Assembly (NCBI GenBank): GCA_902790135.1
Contig: CADAQM010000013.1
Span: 1-51,049 of the forward strand
Reading direction: 5' to 3'
From: an uncultured Coriobacteriaceae bacterium
GTDB taxonomy: Bacteria > Actinomycetota > Coriobacteriia > Coriobacteriales > Atopobiaceae
DNA: 51,049 nucleotides
The notes under the pieces: generated by a model
What the model was told of the DNA's origin: nothing
The model's input: only the letters and a program-made list of their open reading frames with translations
Databases searched by the model: none
Translations under genes and position numbers: made by a program
Shown: in pieces, positions 9,642-21,221 of the stretch
Layout of the letters: every line of letters starts with the position of its first letter
Position numbering within the stretch: the first letter of the stretch is position 1

Positions 9642-10643
9642 CTACGCCAGGGGAGGGGTCACCTCGTCTGCGTCGTCCGGTACGATCTGGAATGCCAGCG
9701 TCCGCTCGTTGACCAGCGGTGTCCGAGCGTGATAGAAGACCACTCCGTTACAGGGCGTCACCACTCGTGCCGTCACGTGGCCGCAGAGCAGGTCTCTGAT
9801 CGTGGCCAGCAACTGTCCCTTCCCCACGACATCGCCCACGCGCACCACCGGACAGCACACACCGCCCACGGGCACGTGCACGGGTACCAGCGCGTGCTCG
9901 GCCAGCTCGAAGGAGCGGCTCCCACCGTGGAAGCGTTTGCACGTCAGGCCGCGCGCACCCATGAACCGCAGCAGCGAGCGCACCGCCTCGCTCGCGATGC
10001 CCTCGTCGGCCACCGTCGTCTTGCGCGTGTAGAAGCTGTAGGCCTCCGTTCCGCACCGGCGCCAGTTGTAGTGCAGCGTCGTCGTGTCGAACGAACCGGG
10101 CTCGTAGTGGGTCACGTACGGAAGACAGAAGTCCGATCCGTGGTTGCCCCGCTCGCCCGGCCCCTGCATCACCCGCACGTGGGGGATGAAGTCACCCTCG
10201 AGGTAGAAGCTGCTCAGGTGGACGCCGTACACGAAGCCACGTACCTGCTCGAAGAGCCCTGCGGCGATGCGCTGTGTCGTCTCGCCACCAGGCGAGCCTG
10301 GGAACGACCGGTTGATATCGGTCTTGTCGAGTGGCCAGAACCGGCGCCCGATGCCCATCGAGGTTGGGTTCGCGCAGGGGATGACGCGTATGAGCCGCCC
10401 GGGCACCAGCGCCTTCGAGCGCTCCATCCGCTCGAGCTGCTCCACGAGCAAGGCGCAGACGAGCGTCTGGAGGATCTCGTCACCCCGGATGCCTGCCACC
10501 ACGCAGAGCGAGCGTTCGAGGGTGCTTGCGTCGCCTCCCTTGCCCAACGCCTTGCCCCTCGCGTCGATTCCAAACGTGAAGGCGCGCACATCGAGCGGGT
10601 CGCGGTAGGGAAGCTCGAGCGACAGGATGTGCTCCTCTAGCAT
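9642..10643 (-). CDS. AstE/AspA-family protein with degenerate zinc site
   Basis: Second of two tandem succinylglutamate desuccinylase/aspartoacylase-type (M14-like) proteins, 333 aa. The ATG at 10643 lies inside the end of the upstream gene (7-nt overlap) with GGGAGG upstream, so translation is coupled. The usual zinc motif G-x-H-G-D-E reads GIRGDE here: the first His ligand is Arg53 (CGG codon), while Glu56 and the later His142 (VYGVHLSS) remain. The substrate-side NPTSMG and NRSFPGSPGG segments are kept. It may be a non-catalytic partner of the intact upstream paralogue, or use an altered metal site. The enzyme family releases an amino acid from an N-acyl amino acid, and the substrate here is unknown. 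Confidence 0.8.
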   Translation of the reverse strand: MLEEHILSLELPYRDPLDVRAFTFGIDARGKALGKGGDASTLERSLCVVAGIRGDEILQTLVCALLVEQLERMERSKALVPGRLIRVIPCANPTSMGIGRRFWPLDKTDINRSFPGSPGGETTQRIAAGLFEQVRGFVYGVHLSSFYLEGDFIPHVRVMQGPGERGNHGSDFCLPYVTHYEPGSFDTTTLHYNWRRCGTEAYSFYTRKTTVADEGIASEAVRSLLRFMGARGLTCKRFHGGSRSFELAEHALVPVHVPVGGVCCPVVRVGDVVGKGQLLATIRDLLCGHVTARVVTPCNGVVFYHARTPLVNERTLAFQIVPDDADEVTPPLA

Positions 10644-11587
10644 GATGCGCCTCCCAACACGCGGGCGATGAGGTTGCCGGGATAGACGAGGGGATACTCG
10701 CGCAGGGTGAAGAGCAGTCCGTCCACCGGCGAGCGCAACTCCTGCAGCACCGTCGCCGAGCCGCAGTCGAAGATGCGTCCGACAACCTGTCCCTGCCTGA
10801 CCTCCCTGCCAAACGAGATGCACGGCACGAACATCCCCGCCACCTCGGCGTGCAGGTAGCCCACCATGTTGTCTGTGCCCACCAGCGGAGAGCGGACCAG
10901 TGGCAGCGGTCCCGTCCATACGCCCGCCTGCACCAGCACCGACAGGATGCCGATGGCGAGCTGCTCGCCCACTTCGGGGGTGATCCGCATGCCGGCGCCC
11001 GCCTTCACCACCAGCGTGGGAACCCCGAGCCTGTTCATGCTGTAGGCGAAGGTCCCCTTGAGCACGACGGCGCTCTCGTGAACCCAGACATAGTCGACGT
11101 TGGCCTGTTGTGCGAGGGGCAGGAGACGTTCCGCTGACTCCTCGTTGACGCGGATCTGCGGGAGCTCCCGCAGGAAGATGCTGCTGGCGTGCAGATCGAA
11201 GGCCACCTGGGCCCCACGCACGTCCTCGACGAGGTCAGCCGCCATCGCCTCGAAGGGCGAGGCGTCGTGGCTGCCGGGGAAGATGCGGTCCATGTCGAGG
11301 TCGAACTGCGGGATGCCACGCTCGATGGCACCCATGCCCATGGGGTTGACGGCGGGGTACACGTCGATCACGCCCGCGAGGTTCTGGGGTTGGCTCTGCA
11401 GGCGGCGGACTAGCTCATAGATGACGTATTGCCCCTCGAGCTCGTCCCCATGCATTCCCGTGATCACGCAGGCACGGGGCAGGTAGGACACCTCTGCCTC
11501 GTCGAGACCGATGGGCATGAAGCGGTGCTTGACGATGCGCAGGCGCTCGCCAGTGGGGAGCTCGCGGACCGACACATCTCTCAGCAT
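10637..11587 (-). CDS. AstE/AspA-family zinc hydrolase
   Basis: Succinylglutamate desuccinylase/aspartoacylase-family metalloenzyme, 316 aa, first gene of the operon. The zinc ligands are intact: GMHGDELEG gives His46 and Glu49, and FDLHAS gives His133. The substrate-binding NPMG (near residue 81) and DRIFPGSHD (Arg101) segments match the family. The ribosome site AGGAGGAGGGG is very strong. Its position ahead of glutamate synthase suggests it liberates glutamate, aspartate or a similar amino acid from an acylated form and so serves nitrogen or amino-acid supply. That role is inferred from context only. Confidence 0.85.
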   Translation of the reverse strand: MLRDVSVRELPTGERLRIVKHRFMPIGLDEAEVSYLPRACVITGMHGDELEGQYVIYELVRRLQSQPQNLAGVIDVYPAVNPMGMGAIERGIPQFDLDMDRIFPGSHDASPFEAMAADLVEDVRGAQVAFDLHASSIFLRELPQIRVNEESAERLLPLAQQANVDYVWVHESAVVLKGTFAYSMNRLGVPTLVVKAGAGMRITPEVGEQLAIGILSVLVQAGVWTGPLPLVRSPLVGTDNMVGYLHAEVAGMFVPCISFGREVRQGQVVGRIFDCGSATVLQELRSPVDGLLFTLREYPLVYPGNLIARVLGGASC

Positions 11588-11664
11588 GGAACACCCCTCC
11601 TCCTCATGACAACGAGAGCCTCGTCGACATGGTAGGGAGAGACGGTATCGGCTCCGTATCCCTT

Positions 11665-11695
11665 CTATGTCGGATTGATTGAGCCACTATGTCGG
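11665..11695. promoter_or_regulatory. Direct repeat CTATGTCGG x2, candidate operator
   Basis: The 9-mer CTATGTCGG occurs at 11665-11673 and 11687-11695, start-to-start 22 bp (about two helical turns). It lies 78-108 nt upstream of the hydrolase-gltBD-dapFL operon and in the divergent region shared with glnN. Such spacing is typical of tandem activator or repressor sites. No regulator is identified. Confidence 0.4.
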
Positions 11696-11756
11696 CTAGG
11701 TTTTGCCAAGGTGTCGTACAGAATTCTTGCGCATGGCAGGTGTGTTAACGAAACCC

Positions 11757-12016
11757 TTGAAAATAAATGAGCAGGTAAACGCTTCAAAAGACAAATCTGT
11801 GTCCCACGGCTGCCGCAACTTGGACGAAACGAGAAGGCAGCAAGACGCATACATCCCGGCGCAAAAGCGCGAAACAGACGGGCGATAAGGTCTCTTCCCA
11901 TGGGGCTGTCCAAATCCACTTTATCCATAGTGGACGCCATGGCGGCGTCCGCGGGCAGCAAGGACGCCGCCATGGGCTGCATGAAACTGCGCTCAATCCT
12001 TAAGAGAGGAGACATC
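11757..12016 (+). promoter_or_regulatory. Structured leader upstream of glnN
   Basis: No gene lies here. Several inverted repeats follow one another: GCTGCC (11809-11814) with 11836-11841; GCGC AAAA GCGC at 11859-11870; TCCACT (11915-11920) with 11929-11934; and a strong 14-bp perfect stem, 11937-11950 with 11962-11975, with an 11-nt loop. The last stem ends about 41 nt before the glnN start and has no T run, so it is not an ordinary terminator. It looks like a long structured mRNA leader that could regulate glutamine synthetase. I could not match it to a known riboswitch class. Confidence 0.4.
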
Positions 12017-14107
12017 ATGGCCATTGACAAAGTGAGTGCCGAGTGGGGCGAGTTGCTGTTTGACGACCGGGACATGCAGGAGCGTCTGCCCAAGCCAACC
12101 TACAAAGAGCTCAGGCGCGTCATCGACGAGGGAGCACCCCTCGATCTGGGCATCGCCAACGAGGTCGCCCACGCAATGAAGGAGTGGGCGCTCGAGAAGG
12201 GCGCCACGCACTTCACGCACTGGTTCCAGCCGCTGTCGGGCATCACGAGCGAGAAGCACGATGGGTTCCTCACCCCCAACGGTGATGGCACCATCCTCAT
12301 GGCCTTCTCCGGCAAGGAGCTGGTACGTGGCGAGCCCGATGCCTCGAGCTTCCCCTCCGGCGGCCTGCGCGCTACCTTCGAGGCCCGCGGCTACACCGTG
12401 TGGGATCCAATGAGTCCCGCCTTCATCAAGGACGAGGTGCTCTGCATCCCCACCGCCTTTATTTCCTACACCGGTGAGGCGCTCGACAAGAAGACGCCGC
12501 TGCTGCGCAGCCAGAACGCGTTGGAGAAGCAGGCCAAACGCGTGCTCGCCCTCTTTGGCAGGGCACCTCGGCGCGTCTTCACGACCATTGGTCCGGAGCA
12601 GGAGTATTTCCTCATCAAGGAGGAGGACTACAAGGCCCGTCCTGACCTCATCCTCACGGGTCGCACCCTCTTTGGCGCGCCTCCTGCAAAGGGTCAAGAG
12701 CTCGAGGAGCACTACTTCGGTGCTATCCGCCCCACGGTGAGCGAGTATATGAAGGAGCTCGATGACGAGCTCTGGAAGCTGGGTATCCCAGCCAAGACCA
12801 AGCACAATGAGGTTGCACCCTGCCAGCACGAGCTGGCACCGGTCTTCGAGGCAGGGTCGACGGCAGTCGACGACAACCTGCTGACCATGGAAAAGATGAA
12901 GCTGTTGGCAAGCCGTCACGGTCTCGTGTGCCTACAGCACGAGAAACCCTTCGAGTACGTTAACGGTTCGGGAAAGCACAACAACTGGTCGATTAGCGCC
13001 GATGATACCAACTTGCTGGAGCCTGGACCCGACCCCGAGCACAACCTGCAGTTTCTTGTGTTCCTTGCCTGCTTGGTCGCTGCCGTGGACGAGCATGCCG
13101 ATCTGCTGCGCATGAGCGTGGCGTCCGCAGGCAACGACCATCGCCTGGGGGCCAATGAGGCACCGCCTGCGGTCGTGTCGGTCTTTCTGGGTGATGCGCT
13201 CTCGCCCGTTGTGGAGGCCCTCATCCACAAAGAACACGTCGATGTCGCAAGCCAGGAGATGATGGACCTGGGCATCCCGCAGCTGCCTGCCATCCTGCGC
13301 GATAATACCGACCGTAACCGTACGAGCCCCTTTGCCTTCACAGGCAACAAGTTCGAGTTCCGCATGTGCGGATCGCAGCAGAACCTCTCTGATCCCAACG
13401 TGGTACTCAACACGGCCGTGGCCGAGCAGTGCGAGCGCTTTTGCGACTATGTGGCAGATCGCAGCAGCGAGGACTTCGTGACTGTGGCCATGCGCTTCGT
13501 GCGCCACACCTTCCGCGACCACCAGCGCATCATCTTCGATGGCAACGGCTACTCCGACGAGTGGGCTGCTGAGGCCGAGCGTCGTGGCTTGCCGAACCTC
13601 AAGACGACTCCGGATGCCCTTGGCGCCCTCATGGATCCCGACAACATCGCACTATTTGAGAACTACGGTGTCCTCTCCGAGGCGGAGCTGCACGCCCGTT
13701 ACGTCGCCAAGGCCGAGCAGTATGCCAAGCTGATCAACATCGAGGCAAACACGATGTCGTACATGGCGCGCCACATGTATCTACCGGCGCTCATGAGCTA
13801 CTCCGGCGACCTTGCGAACAGCGTTGCCATCAAGGCGGAGCTTGGTGTCGCCTCACGGGCCGAGAAGGACATCGTCGAGCGGCTCACCAACGGCATCGAC
13901 ACCATCTACGACCTCACCTCACAGCTTGAGCAGCTGGCGGCTCACGCCAACAGGAAGACTAACCCCTCCGAACAGGATGCCCTTTGTCGCGATGAGGTCA
14001 TCCCTGCAATGGAGGCGCTGCGCGCGGAGGTCGATGCCATGGAACGTCTCTGCGGAGAGGATTACTGGCCTGTTCCGAGCTATAACCAGATGCTCTTTTA
14101 CGTTTAG
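12017..14107 (+). CDS. glnN: Glutamine synthetase, type III
   Basis: ATP-dependent glutamine synthetase of the GSIII class, 696 aa, normal for the class. It condenses glutamate and ammonia and supplies glutamine to GltB and AsnB encoded nearby. Recognisable motifs are [27 protein letters not shown] near residues 110-130, [32 protein letters not shown] and [15 protein letters not shown]. The ATG at 12017 is chosen because of the AGAGGAGA ribosome site. An in-frame ATG at 11900 would place the strong leader hairpin inside the coding region. It is followed by a strong terminator. Confidence 0.95.
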   Translation: MAIDKVSAEWGELLFDDRDMQERLPKPTYKELRRVIDEGAPLDLGIANEVAHAMKEWALEKGATHFTHWFQPLSGITSEKHDGFLTPNGDGTILMAFSGKELVRGEPDASSFPSGGLRATFEARGYTVWDPMSPAFIKDEVLCIPTAFISYTGEALDKKTPLLRSQNALEKQAKRVLALFGRAPRRVFTTIGPEQEYFLIKEEDYKARPDLILTGRTLFGAPPAKGQELEEHYFGAIRPTVSEYMKELDDELWKLGIPAKTKHNEVAPCQHELAPVFEAGSTAVDDNLLTMEKMKLLASRHGLVCLQHEKPFEYVNGSGKHNNWSISADDTNLLEPGPDPEHNLQFLVFLACLVAAVDEHADLLRMSVASAGNDHRLGANEAPPAVVSVFLGDALSPVVEALIHKEHVDVASQEMMDLGIPQLPAILRDNTDRNRTSPFAFTGNKFEFRMCGSQQNLSDPNVVLNTAVAEQCERFCDYVADRSSEDFVTVAMRFVRHTFRDHQRIIFDGNGYSDEWAAEAERRGLPNLKTTPDALGALMDPDNIALFENYGVLSEAELHARYVAKAEQYAKLINIEANTMSYMARHMYLPALMSYSGDLANSVAIKAELGVASRAEKDIVERLTNGIDTIYDLTSQLEQLAAHANRKTNPSEQDALCRDEVIPAMEALRAEVDAMERLCGEDYWPVPSYNQMLFYV

Positions 14108-14127
14108 AGGCTGAGCCATATCCCCCT

Positions 14128-14159
14128 ACGTGGCGCAGCCTTGGCTGCGCCACGTTTTT
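14128..14159 (+). terminator. Rho-independent terminator after glnN
   Basis: Near-perfect 13-bp stem, 14128-14140 with 14143-14155 (core TGGCGCAGCC), very tight loop, then TTTTT. It separates glnN from asnB, so asnB probably has its own promoter in 14160-14210. Confidence 0.9.
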
Positions 14160-14228
14160 CTATGCGTCGTCTTCTCACCACATTGGTGGCTGTTCCTGAT
14201 ACCCCTATCAGATGGAGGCTAGATTTCT

Positions 14229-15812
14229 ATGTGCTCAATCATGAGTTACTGTAGCGAGGAGGTTGAGCTCGATGCCTTCATGGAGGGCTTTGAGCGTACG
14301 GTCTCGCGAGGGCCGGACAGTTCACGCGTCATCGATACGGGTCATGGCCTTATGGGCTTTCATCGGCTCTCGATCATGGGACTCACGCCCGAGGGTATGC
14401 AGCCATTCGAGCTCGATGGTAGCTTTGCTGTCTGCAACGGAGAGCTCTATGGGTTCGAGCGCATCCGCGAGGACCTACGCGAGAGAGGCTATCGGTTTGA
14501 GAGCGACAGCGATTGCGAAATCATCCTTCCGCTCTATCGCGAGTACGGTACGAGCTTCTTTGCCACGCTTGATGCCGAGTTCGCCTGCATCATCTATGAC
14601 GGCGAGGCTCAAGGCTTTATAGCCGCACGAGATCCTATTGGCATCCGGCCGCTCTACTATGGCTACGACGACCACGGCGCAATCGTCTTTGCGAGCGAGC
14701 CCAAGAACCTCGTGGGGCTCGTGCAGGAGATTACGCCTTTCCCGCCAGGTCATTACTACCAGGACGGGCGCTTCGTGTGCTACTGCAACATCGCAAAGGT
14801 CGACGCCACCTGCGCCGATGACCTTGAGACCGCTTGCGACAACATTCGCAAGAAGCTCACCCGAGCCGTGAGCAAGCGCCTCGTGTCCGACACCAAGGTG
14901 GGGTTTCTGCTTTCGGGAGGGCTGGATTCCTCGCTCGTCTGCGCCATTGCCGCGCAGGAGTTTGACACACCCATCGAGACCTTTGCCATCGGCATGGACG
15001 CCGATCCCATCGATCTCAAGTACGCGCGCGAGACGGCTGATTTCATCGGGAGCCACCACACCGAAGTTGTGATGGCGGCTGACGATGTCATCTCATCACT
15101 GGAGGAGGTGATTGCGCTTCTGGGTACCTACGACATCACCACCATTCGGGCTAGTATAGGCATGTACCTGGTGTGCAAGGCAATTCACGAAATGACTGAC
15201 ATCCGCGTCATTCTTACTGGTGAGATTTCTGACGAGCTTTTTGGCTACAAGTACACAGACTTCGCGCCTTCGGCCGCTGCGTTTCAGGAGGAAGCACAGA
15301 AGCGCCTACGTGAGCTGCACATGTACGACGTGCTTCGTGCCGACCGCTGTATCTCGGTGAACTCGCTTGAGGCGCGCGTTCCCTTTGGCGATCTTGACTT
15401 TGTGCACTACGTGATGTCGCTCGACCCGCAGATGAAGCTTAACACCTACGGCAAGGGCAAATACTTGCTCCGTCATGCGTTTGAGGGCACGGGTCTTTTG
15501 CCCGATGGTATCCTCTGGCGTGAGAAGGCGGCCTTTTCTGACGCGGTCGGTCACTCGATGGTGGACTATCTTAAGGAATATGCAGAGAGCTGCTATGCGG
15601 ACGAGGAGTTTGAGCAGAGGCGCCAGCGCTACGACTTTGTGCAGCCTTTTACCAAGGAGTCGCTCCTCTATCGCGAGATCTTTGAGCGGTACTACCCAGG
15701 CCAGGCGCCGATGGTGGCGGGATTTTGGATGCCCAACACGTCATGGGAGGGCTGCGACGTGGACGATCCCTCTGCTCGTGTGCTCTCAAACTATGGCGAC
15801 AGTGGAAAATAG
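14229..15812 (+). CDS. asnB: Asparagine synthetase (glutamine-hydrolysing)
   Basis: AsnB-type enzyme, 527 aa, making asparagine from aspartate, ATP and glutamine. Cys2 (MCSIMSY) is the glutaminase nucleophile, GLMGFHRLSIMG and NGELYGF are class II amidotransferase motifs, and the synthetase PPi-loop LSGGLDSS lies near residue 232, with EISDELFGYKY further on. Start ATG 14229 has GGAGG 10 nt upstream. It lies with glnN in a nitrogen-assimilation cluster and consumes the product of glnN. Confidence 0.94.
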   Translation: MCSIMSYCSEEVELDAFMEGFERTVSRGPDSSRVIDTGHGLMGFHRLSIMGLTPEGMQPFELDGSFAVCNGELYGFERIREDLRERGYRFESDSDCEIILPLYREYGTSFFATLDAEFACIIYDGEAQGFIAARDPIGIRPLYYGYDDHGAIVFASEPKNLVGLVQEITPFPPGHYYQDGRFVCYCNIAKVDATCADDLETACDNIRKKLTRAVSKRLVSDTKVGFLLSGGLDSSLVCAIAAQEFDTPIETFAIGMDADPIDLKYARETADFIGSHHTEVVMAADDVISSLEEVIALLGTYDITTIRASIGMYLVCKAIHEMTDIRVILTGEISDELFGYKYTDFAPSAAAFQEEAQKRLRELHMYDVLRADRCISVNSLEARVPFGDLDFVHYVMSLDPQMKLNTYGKGKYLLRHAFEGTGLLPDGILWREKAAFSDAVGHSMVDYLKEYAESCYADEEFEQRRQRYDFVQPFTKESLLYREIFERYYPGQAPMVAGFWMPNTSWEGCDVDDPSARVLSNYGDSGK

Positions 15813-16111
15813 TTGATGCTTCTGATTGGTCAGCGTATCTCTGGTCCTATGCCTCGTGTGCGGATGATTCTTCGCCGAGGACGGAGAAAGCATCTCTCAT
15901 CTGGCGTGATGGTCGGTGCGGCTTTGGTATGTGTCACACGCATGGCGGCTTTGCAAGAGAGACGGCTGGGGTAGGCCCCTCACGTCTAATACTTGATACA
16001 GAGAGCCAAAGATAAGCCCCGCTAATTAAGGCTATCGAAACGTGAGATTGTTCCTGCACAGAACTGGCGCGAGAATGGTTTCAATGGCGCACCGAGAGAG
16101 AGGACCGACCA
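15813..16111. other. Intergenic region without a recognisable gene
   Basis: 299 nt between asnB and the aldo/keto reductase. I see no convincing coding signal and no clear terminator for asnB. The right end holds the candidate promoter listed at 16048-16076. Confidence 0.5.
16048..16076 (+). promoter_or_regulatory. Candidate promoter of the aldo/keto reductase
   Basis: TTGTTC, 17-nt spacer, GAGAAT, ending 35 nt before the GTG start. The hexamers are moderate matches to the vegetative consensus. Confidence 0.35.
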
Positions 16112-18771
<2,660 letters not shown>

Positions 18772-18806
18772 GCGGCGTGGCCAACGGCAGCGGGAGGGGG
18801 AACCTG

Positions 18807-19385
18807 ATGGCTATCGATGTGGAACGGCTGATCATGGAGGCGCTGCTCGAGCTTGTGGAGCAGGAGGGCGAGCAGCTCGAGCGCATCACCGTCAAGCGGC
18901 TCCTCGAGCGCACGGGCGTGGCGCGCCAGACCTTCTACAACCACTTCCTCGACAAGTTCGACCTGATCTGTCGCACCTACGACAAGCTCATCATTACCGA
19001 GTTCGAAGGCGACGGCGCGGAGTTCGACTTCGGGGCGTCCCTAAAGGCGTCGTACGAGCGCGTGCGCGCGCATGGCACCTTCATGCGTCAGGCCTGCGCC
19101 ATGAGCGGCCAGAACTGTCTGCGTGACCATCTCTTCGAGCATTCGCGTTCCTTCGACCTGGCGTGGCACCAGCGGCTTTGGGGCGACGAACCCATGCCCG
19201 AATCGCTACGCTTCGCCACCGAGTACCACGCGGACGCCTCGACCTCGATGGCCCTCTCGTGGATACTCTCCGGCTTCCCAGTGCCCACCGAAGAGCTGGT
19301 CGAGCTGACGGTGCGCATGCGCGCCTTGGGCATGGACCATCTGTTTGCCGATGCGCCTGGAGGTGGGAATCCCTACGCTCGGTAG
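18807..19385 (+). CDS. TetR/AcrR-family transcriptional regulator
   Basis: One-domain repressor-type protein, 192 aa. The N-terminal helix-turn-helix is visible at residues about 25-50 (ITVKRLLERTGVARQTFYNHFLDKFDL), and the C-terminal half resembles the DhaS-like group. The ATG at 18807 follows GGGAGGGGG. It lies 35 nt downstream of the first GH1 gene on the same strand and upstream of the amidohydrolase unit, so either may be its target. The ligand is unknown. Confidence 0.88.
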   Translation: MAIDVERLIMEALLELVEQEGEQLERITVKRLLERTGVARQTFYNHFLDKFDLICRTYDKLIITEFEGDGAEFDFGASLKASYERVRAHGTFMRQACAMSGQNCLRDHLFEHSRSFDLAWHQRLWGDEPMPESLRFATEYHADASTSMALSWILSGFPVPTEELVELTVRMRALGMDHLFADAPGGGNPYAR

Positions 19386-19434
19386 ACGTTCGACCGCTTC
19401 CGTCTATTTGTGGACGGAGGCCTCAATCGATGCC

Positions 19435-19464
19435 TTGGCACCAGAGGGGAGAGGGGCGCATACT
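19435..19464 (+). promoter_or_regulatory. Candidate promoter of the amidohydrolase operon
   Basis: TTGGCA, 18-nt spacer, CATACT, 37 nt before the ATG at 19501. An imperfect 9-bp inverted repeat (19396-19404 with 19413-19421) lies just upstream and could be a TetR operator or the end of the preceding transcript. Confidence 0.45.
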
Positions 19465-19500
19465 CTTTGCTGAACACCCATCTAGAGACGGGGGGGAGTC

Positions 19501-20409
19501 ATGACCAAGATCGATGTGTTTGCTCACGTGCTGCCGGAGCGTTTCTACGCCAAGATGCGTGAGGTCGAGCCGGCCATTCCGGAACGCTATGCCTTCTTCA
19601 ACAACCCGGTGCTGACCAACATGGAGCTGCGCCGCTCGCATTGGGATGGCGAGACGCGCCAGGTGATCAGCCACGTGAACGCGCTGCCCGAGGACTACGT
19701 CGGACCGGAGGAGGCCGCCAAGCTCTGCCAGATGGCAAACGACGAGCTTCTGGAAATGCTGCGCGCAAACCGCGACATGTTTGAGGCCGCAGTGCTCATG
19801 GTGCCCATGAACAACATCGACGAGGCCGTGCGCATCGTGCGCGAGCAGGTTGCCGGCGACCCGGACGTGGTGGGCGTGCAGATCTTCACCCGTGCCCTGG
19901 GCAAGAGCATCGCCGACCCAGACTTCCGCCCGCTCTTTGCGGCGCTTGTCGAGGTTGGTGCCCCTGCGTGGCTGCATCCCGTCTTTGACCTGCGCAAACC
20001 TGACAACAACCTGGTCTTCAGCTGGGAGTACGAGCTCACTCAGGCCATGCTGCAGATGGTGCAGGCGGGTCTGCTGCAGGAGTTCCCTGAGCTCAAGGTC
20101 ATCTGCCACCACGCGGGCGGCATGGTGCCCTTCTTTGCGGGCCGCGTCGACCGCATCCTGCCGGCCGACCAGGCTGCCGACATGCGCAAGTTCTACGTGG
20201 ACACGGCTATCCTGGGCAACCCCCGCGCGCTCGACCTCGCGGTCGACTACTACGGTGCCGACCACGTGGTCTTTGGCACCGACGCGCCGCTGGGCATCCT
20301 GCCTGCAGGTGCCACGGCCGAGATCCTCGCGGCCATCGATGACATGCACATCACCGACGAGCAGCGCGAGGGCATCTGGTCTGACAACTACCGCCGCCTT
20401 ATCGGCTGA
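19501..20409 (+). CDS. Amidohydrolase family 2 protein (ACMSD-like)
   Basis: Metal-dependent TIM-barrel hydrolase or decarboxylase, 302 aa. Family marks are the N-terminal IDVFAHVLPERFY, a mid-barrel LHPVFD, CHHAGGMVPFFAGR, and FGTDAPLG with the metal Asp. The usual N-terminal HxH reads FAH here, so the first metal His is Phe. I recall this variant in relatives, so it may define a subgroup and not a dead enzyme. GGGGGGAG precedes the ATG. It is followed after 56 nt by the ABM-domain protein, which suggests a shared pathway for a small aromatic or keto-acid compound (inference). Confidence 0.82.
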   Translation: MTKIDVFAHVLPERFYAKMREVEPAIPERYAFFNNPVLTNMELRRSHWDGETRQVISHVNALPEDYVGPEEAAKLCQMANDELLEMLRANRDMFEAAVLMVPMNNIDEAVRIVREQVAGDPDVVGVQIFTRALGKSIADPDFRPLFAALVEVGAPAWLHPVFDLRKPDNNLVFSWEYELTQAMLQMVQAGLLQEFPELKVICHHAGGMVPFFAGRVDRILPADQAADMRKFYVDTAILGNPRALDLAVDYYGADHVVFGTDAPLGILPAGATAEILAAIDDMHITDEQREGIWSDNYRRLIG

Positions 20410-20465
20410 CATTGGACGTGTGGGACGATTCGACATTCGAGTTATAGCGAGAGAAGGAGAACGAA

Positions 20466-21107
20466 ATGATCACCCGTCTGTTTAGGCTCGAGCGCGACAT
20501 GGCTTACGAGGAGGCCTTCAACGAGGTCGGCTCGTACAACCTCACCACGTCCATCAAGGTCGAGCCGGGCACACTGGCCATGTACAGCACCCATGTGCCC
20601 GACGACCCCAAGACCTGCTATGTCTTCGAGGTCTATGCCGACGACGATGCCTACAACGTGCATGCGGCCTCCGAGCAGTTTGGTGCCTTTGTCCAGATGG
20701 CTGGGAAGGTGCTGACGGGCCGCGCGGTGTTCCCTGTCACGCCGCGCCTCATGCTGGAGAAGTCCGAGCCGCTCTTTGTGGATGGTCCCAACGAGATCGA
20801 GCCGCACCTGGTCTTTGTGGACGTCAAGCCCGGCAACGACGAGGCGTTCCTCGCGGCCATCACCGCCAACATGCGCAAGGCGATTGAGGTCGAGCCGGGC
20901 GTGCTGGTCATGTATGCCACCACGCTGGCGGACAACCCCAATCGCTGGGTGTTCTGGGAGGTCTATGCCAGCGCTGAGGCCTATGCCGCTCACCGCGACG
21001 CCCAGCACTTCAAGGACTACATTGCCGCGACCGAGGATATCGTCGCCGGCAAGGAGTTCTTCGTGCTGACGGCCGACACGCTCGTCAACAAGGGCTCTCT
21101 CAACTAG
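20466..21107 (+). CDS. Tandem antibiotic-biosynthesis-monooxygenase (ABM) domain protein
   Basis: 213-aa protein with two ferredoxin-like ABM domains. Repeat 1 covers about residues 1-95 (EPGTLAMYSTHVPDD, then FEVYADDDAYNVH) and repeat 2 about residues 115-205 (EPGVLVMYATTLADN, then WEVYASAEAYAAH). Single-domain relatives act as dimers (quinol monooxygenases or heme-degrading-type folds), so the fusion makes an internal dimer. GAGAAGGAGAACGAA precedes the ATG. Likely co-transcribed with the amidohydrolase. No catalytic assignment can be made from sequence. Confidence 0.8.
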   Translation: MITRLFRLERDMAYEEAFNEVGSYNLTTSIKVEPGTLAMYSTHVPDDPKTCYVFEVYADDDAYNVHAASEQFGAFVQMAGKVLTGRAVFPVTPRLMLEKSEPLFVDGPNEIEPHLVFVDVKPGNDEAFLAAITANMRKAIEVEPGVLVMYATTLADNPNRWVFWEVYASAEAYAAHRDAQHFKDYIAATEDIVAGKEFFVLTADTLVNKGSLN

Positions 21108-21221
21108 CGCGTACCAGCTGATTCGCAGGCACGGCGCTGCCAGGTCCGCCATTGTGGGCTTCTCCAAAACCAGCTAAGCTTTTGCAGTTAGGGATGGGGA
21201 TTCGCACAGTGGACGAGGGAC

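Noticed and set aside
15813..16111. Short open frames between asnB and the aldo/keto reductase
   Set aside because: No ribosome site, no family resemblance, and they continue the asnB sequence in a shifted frame.
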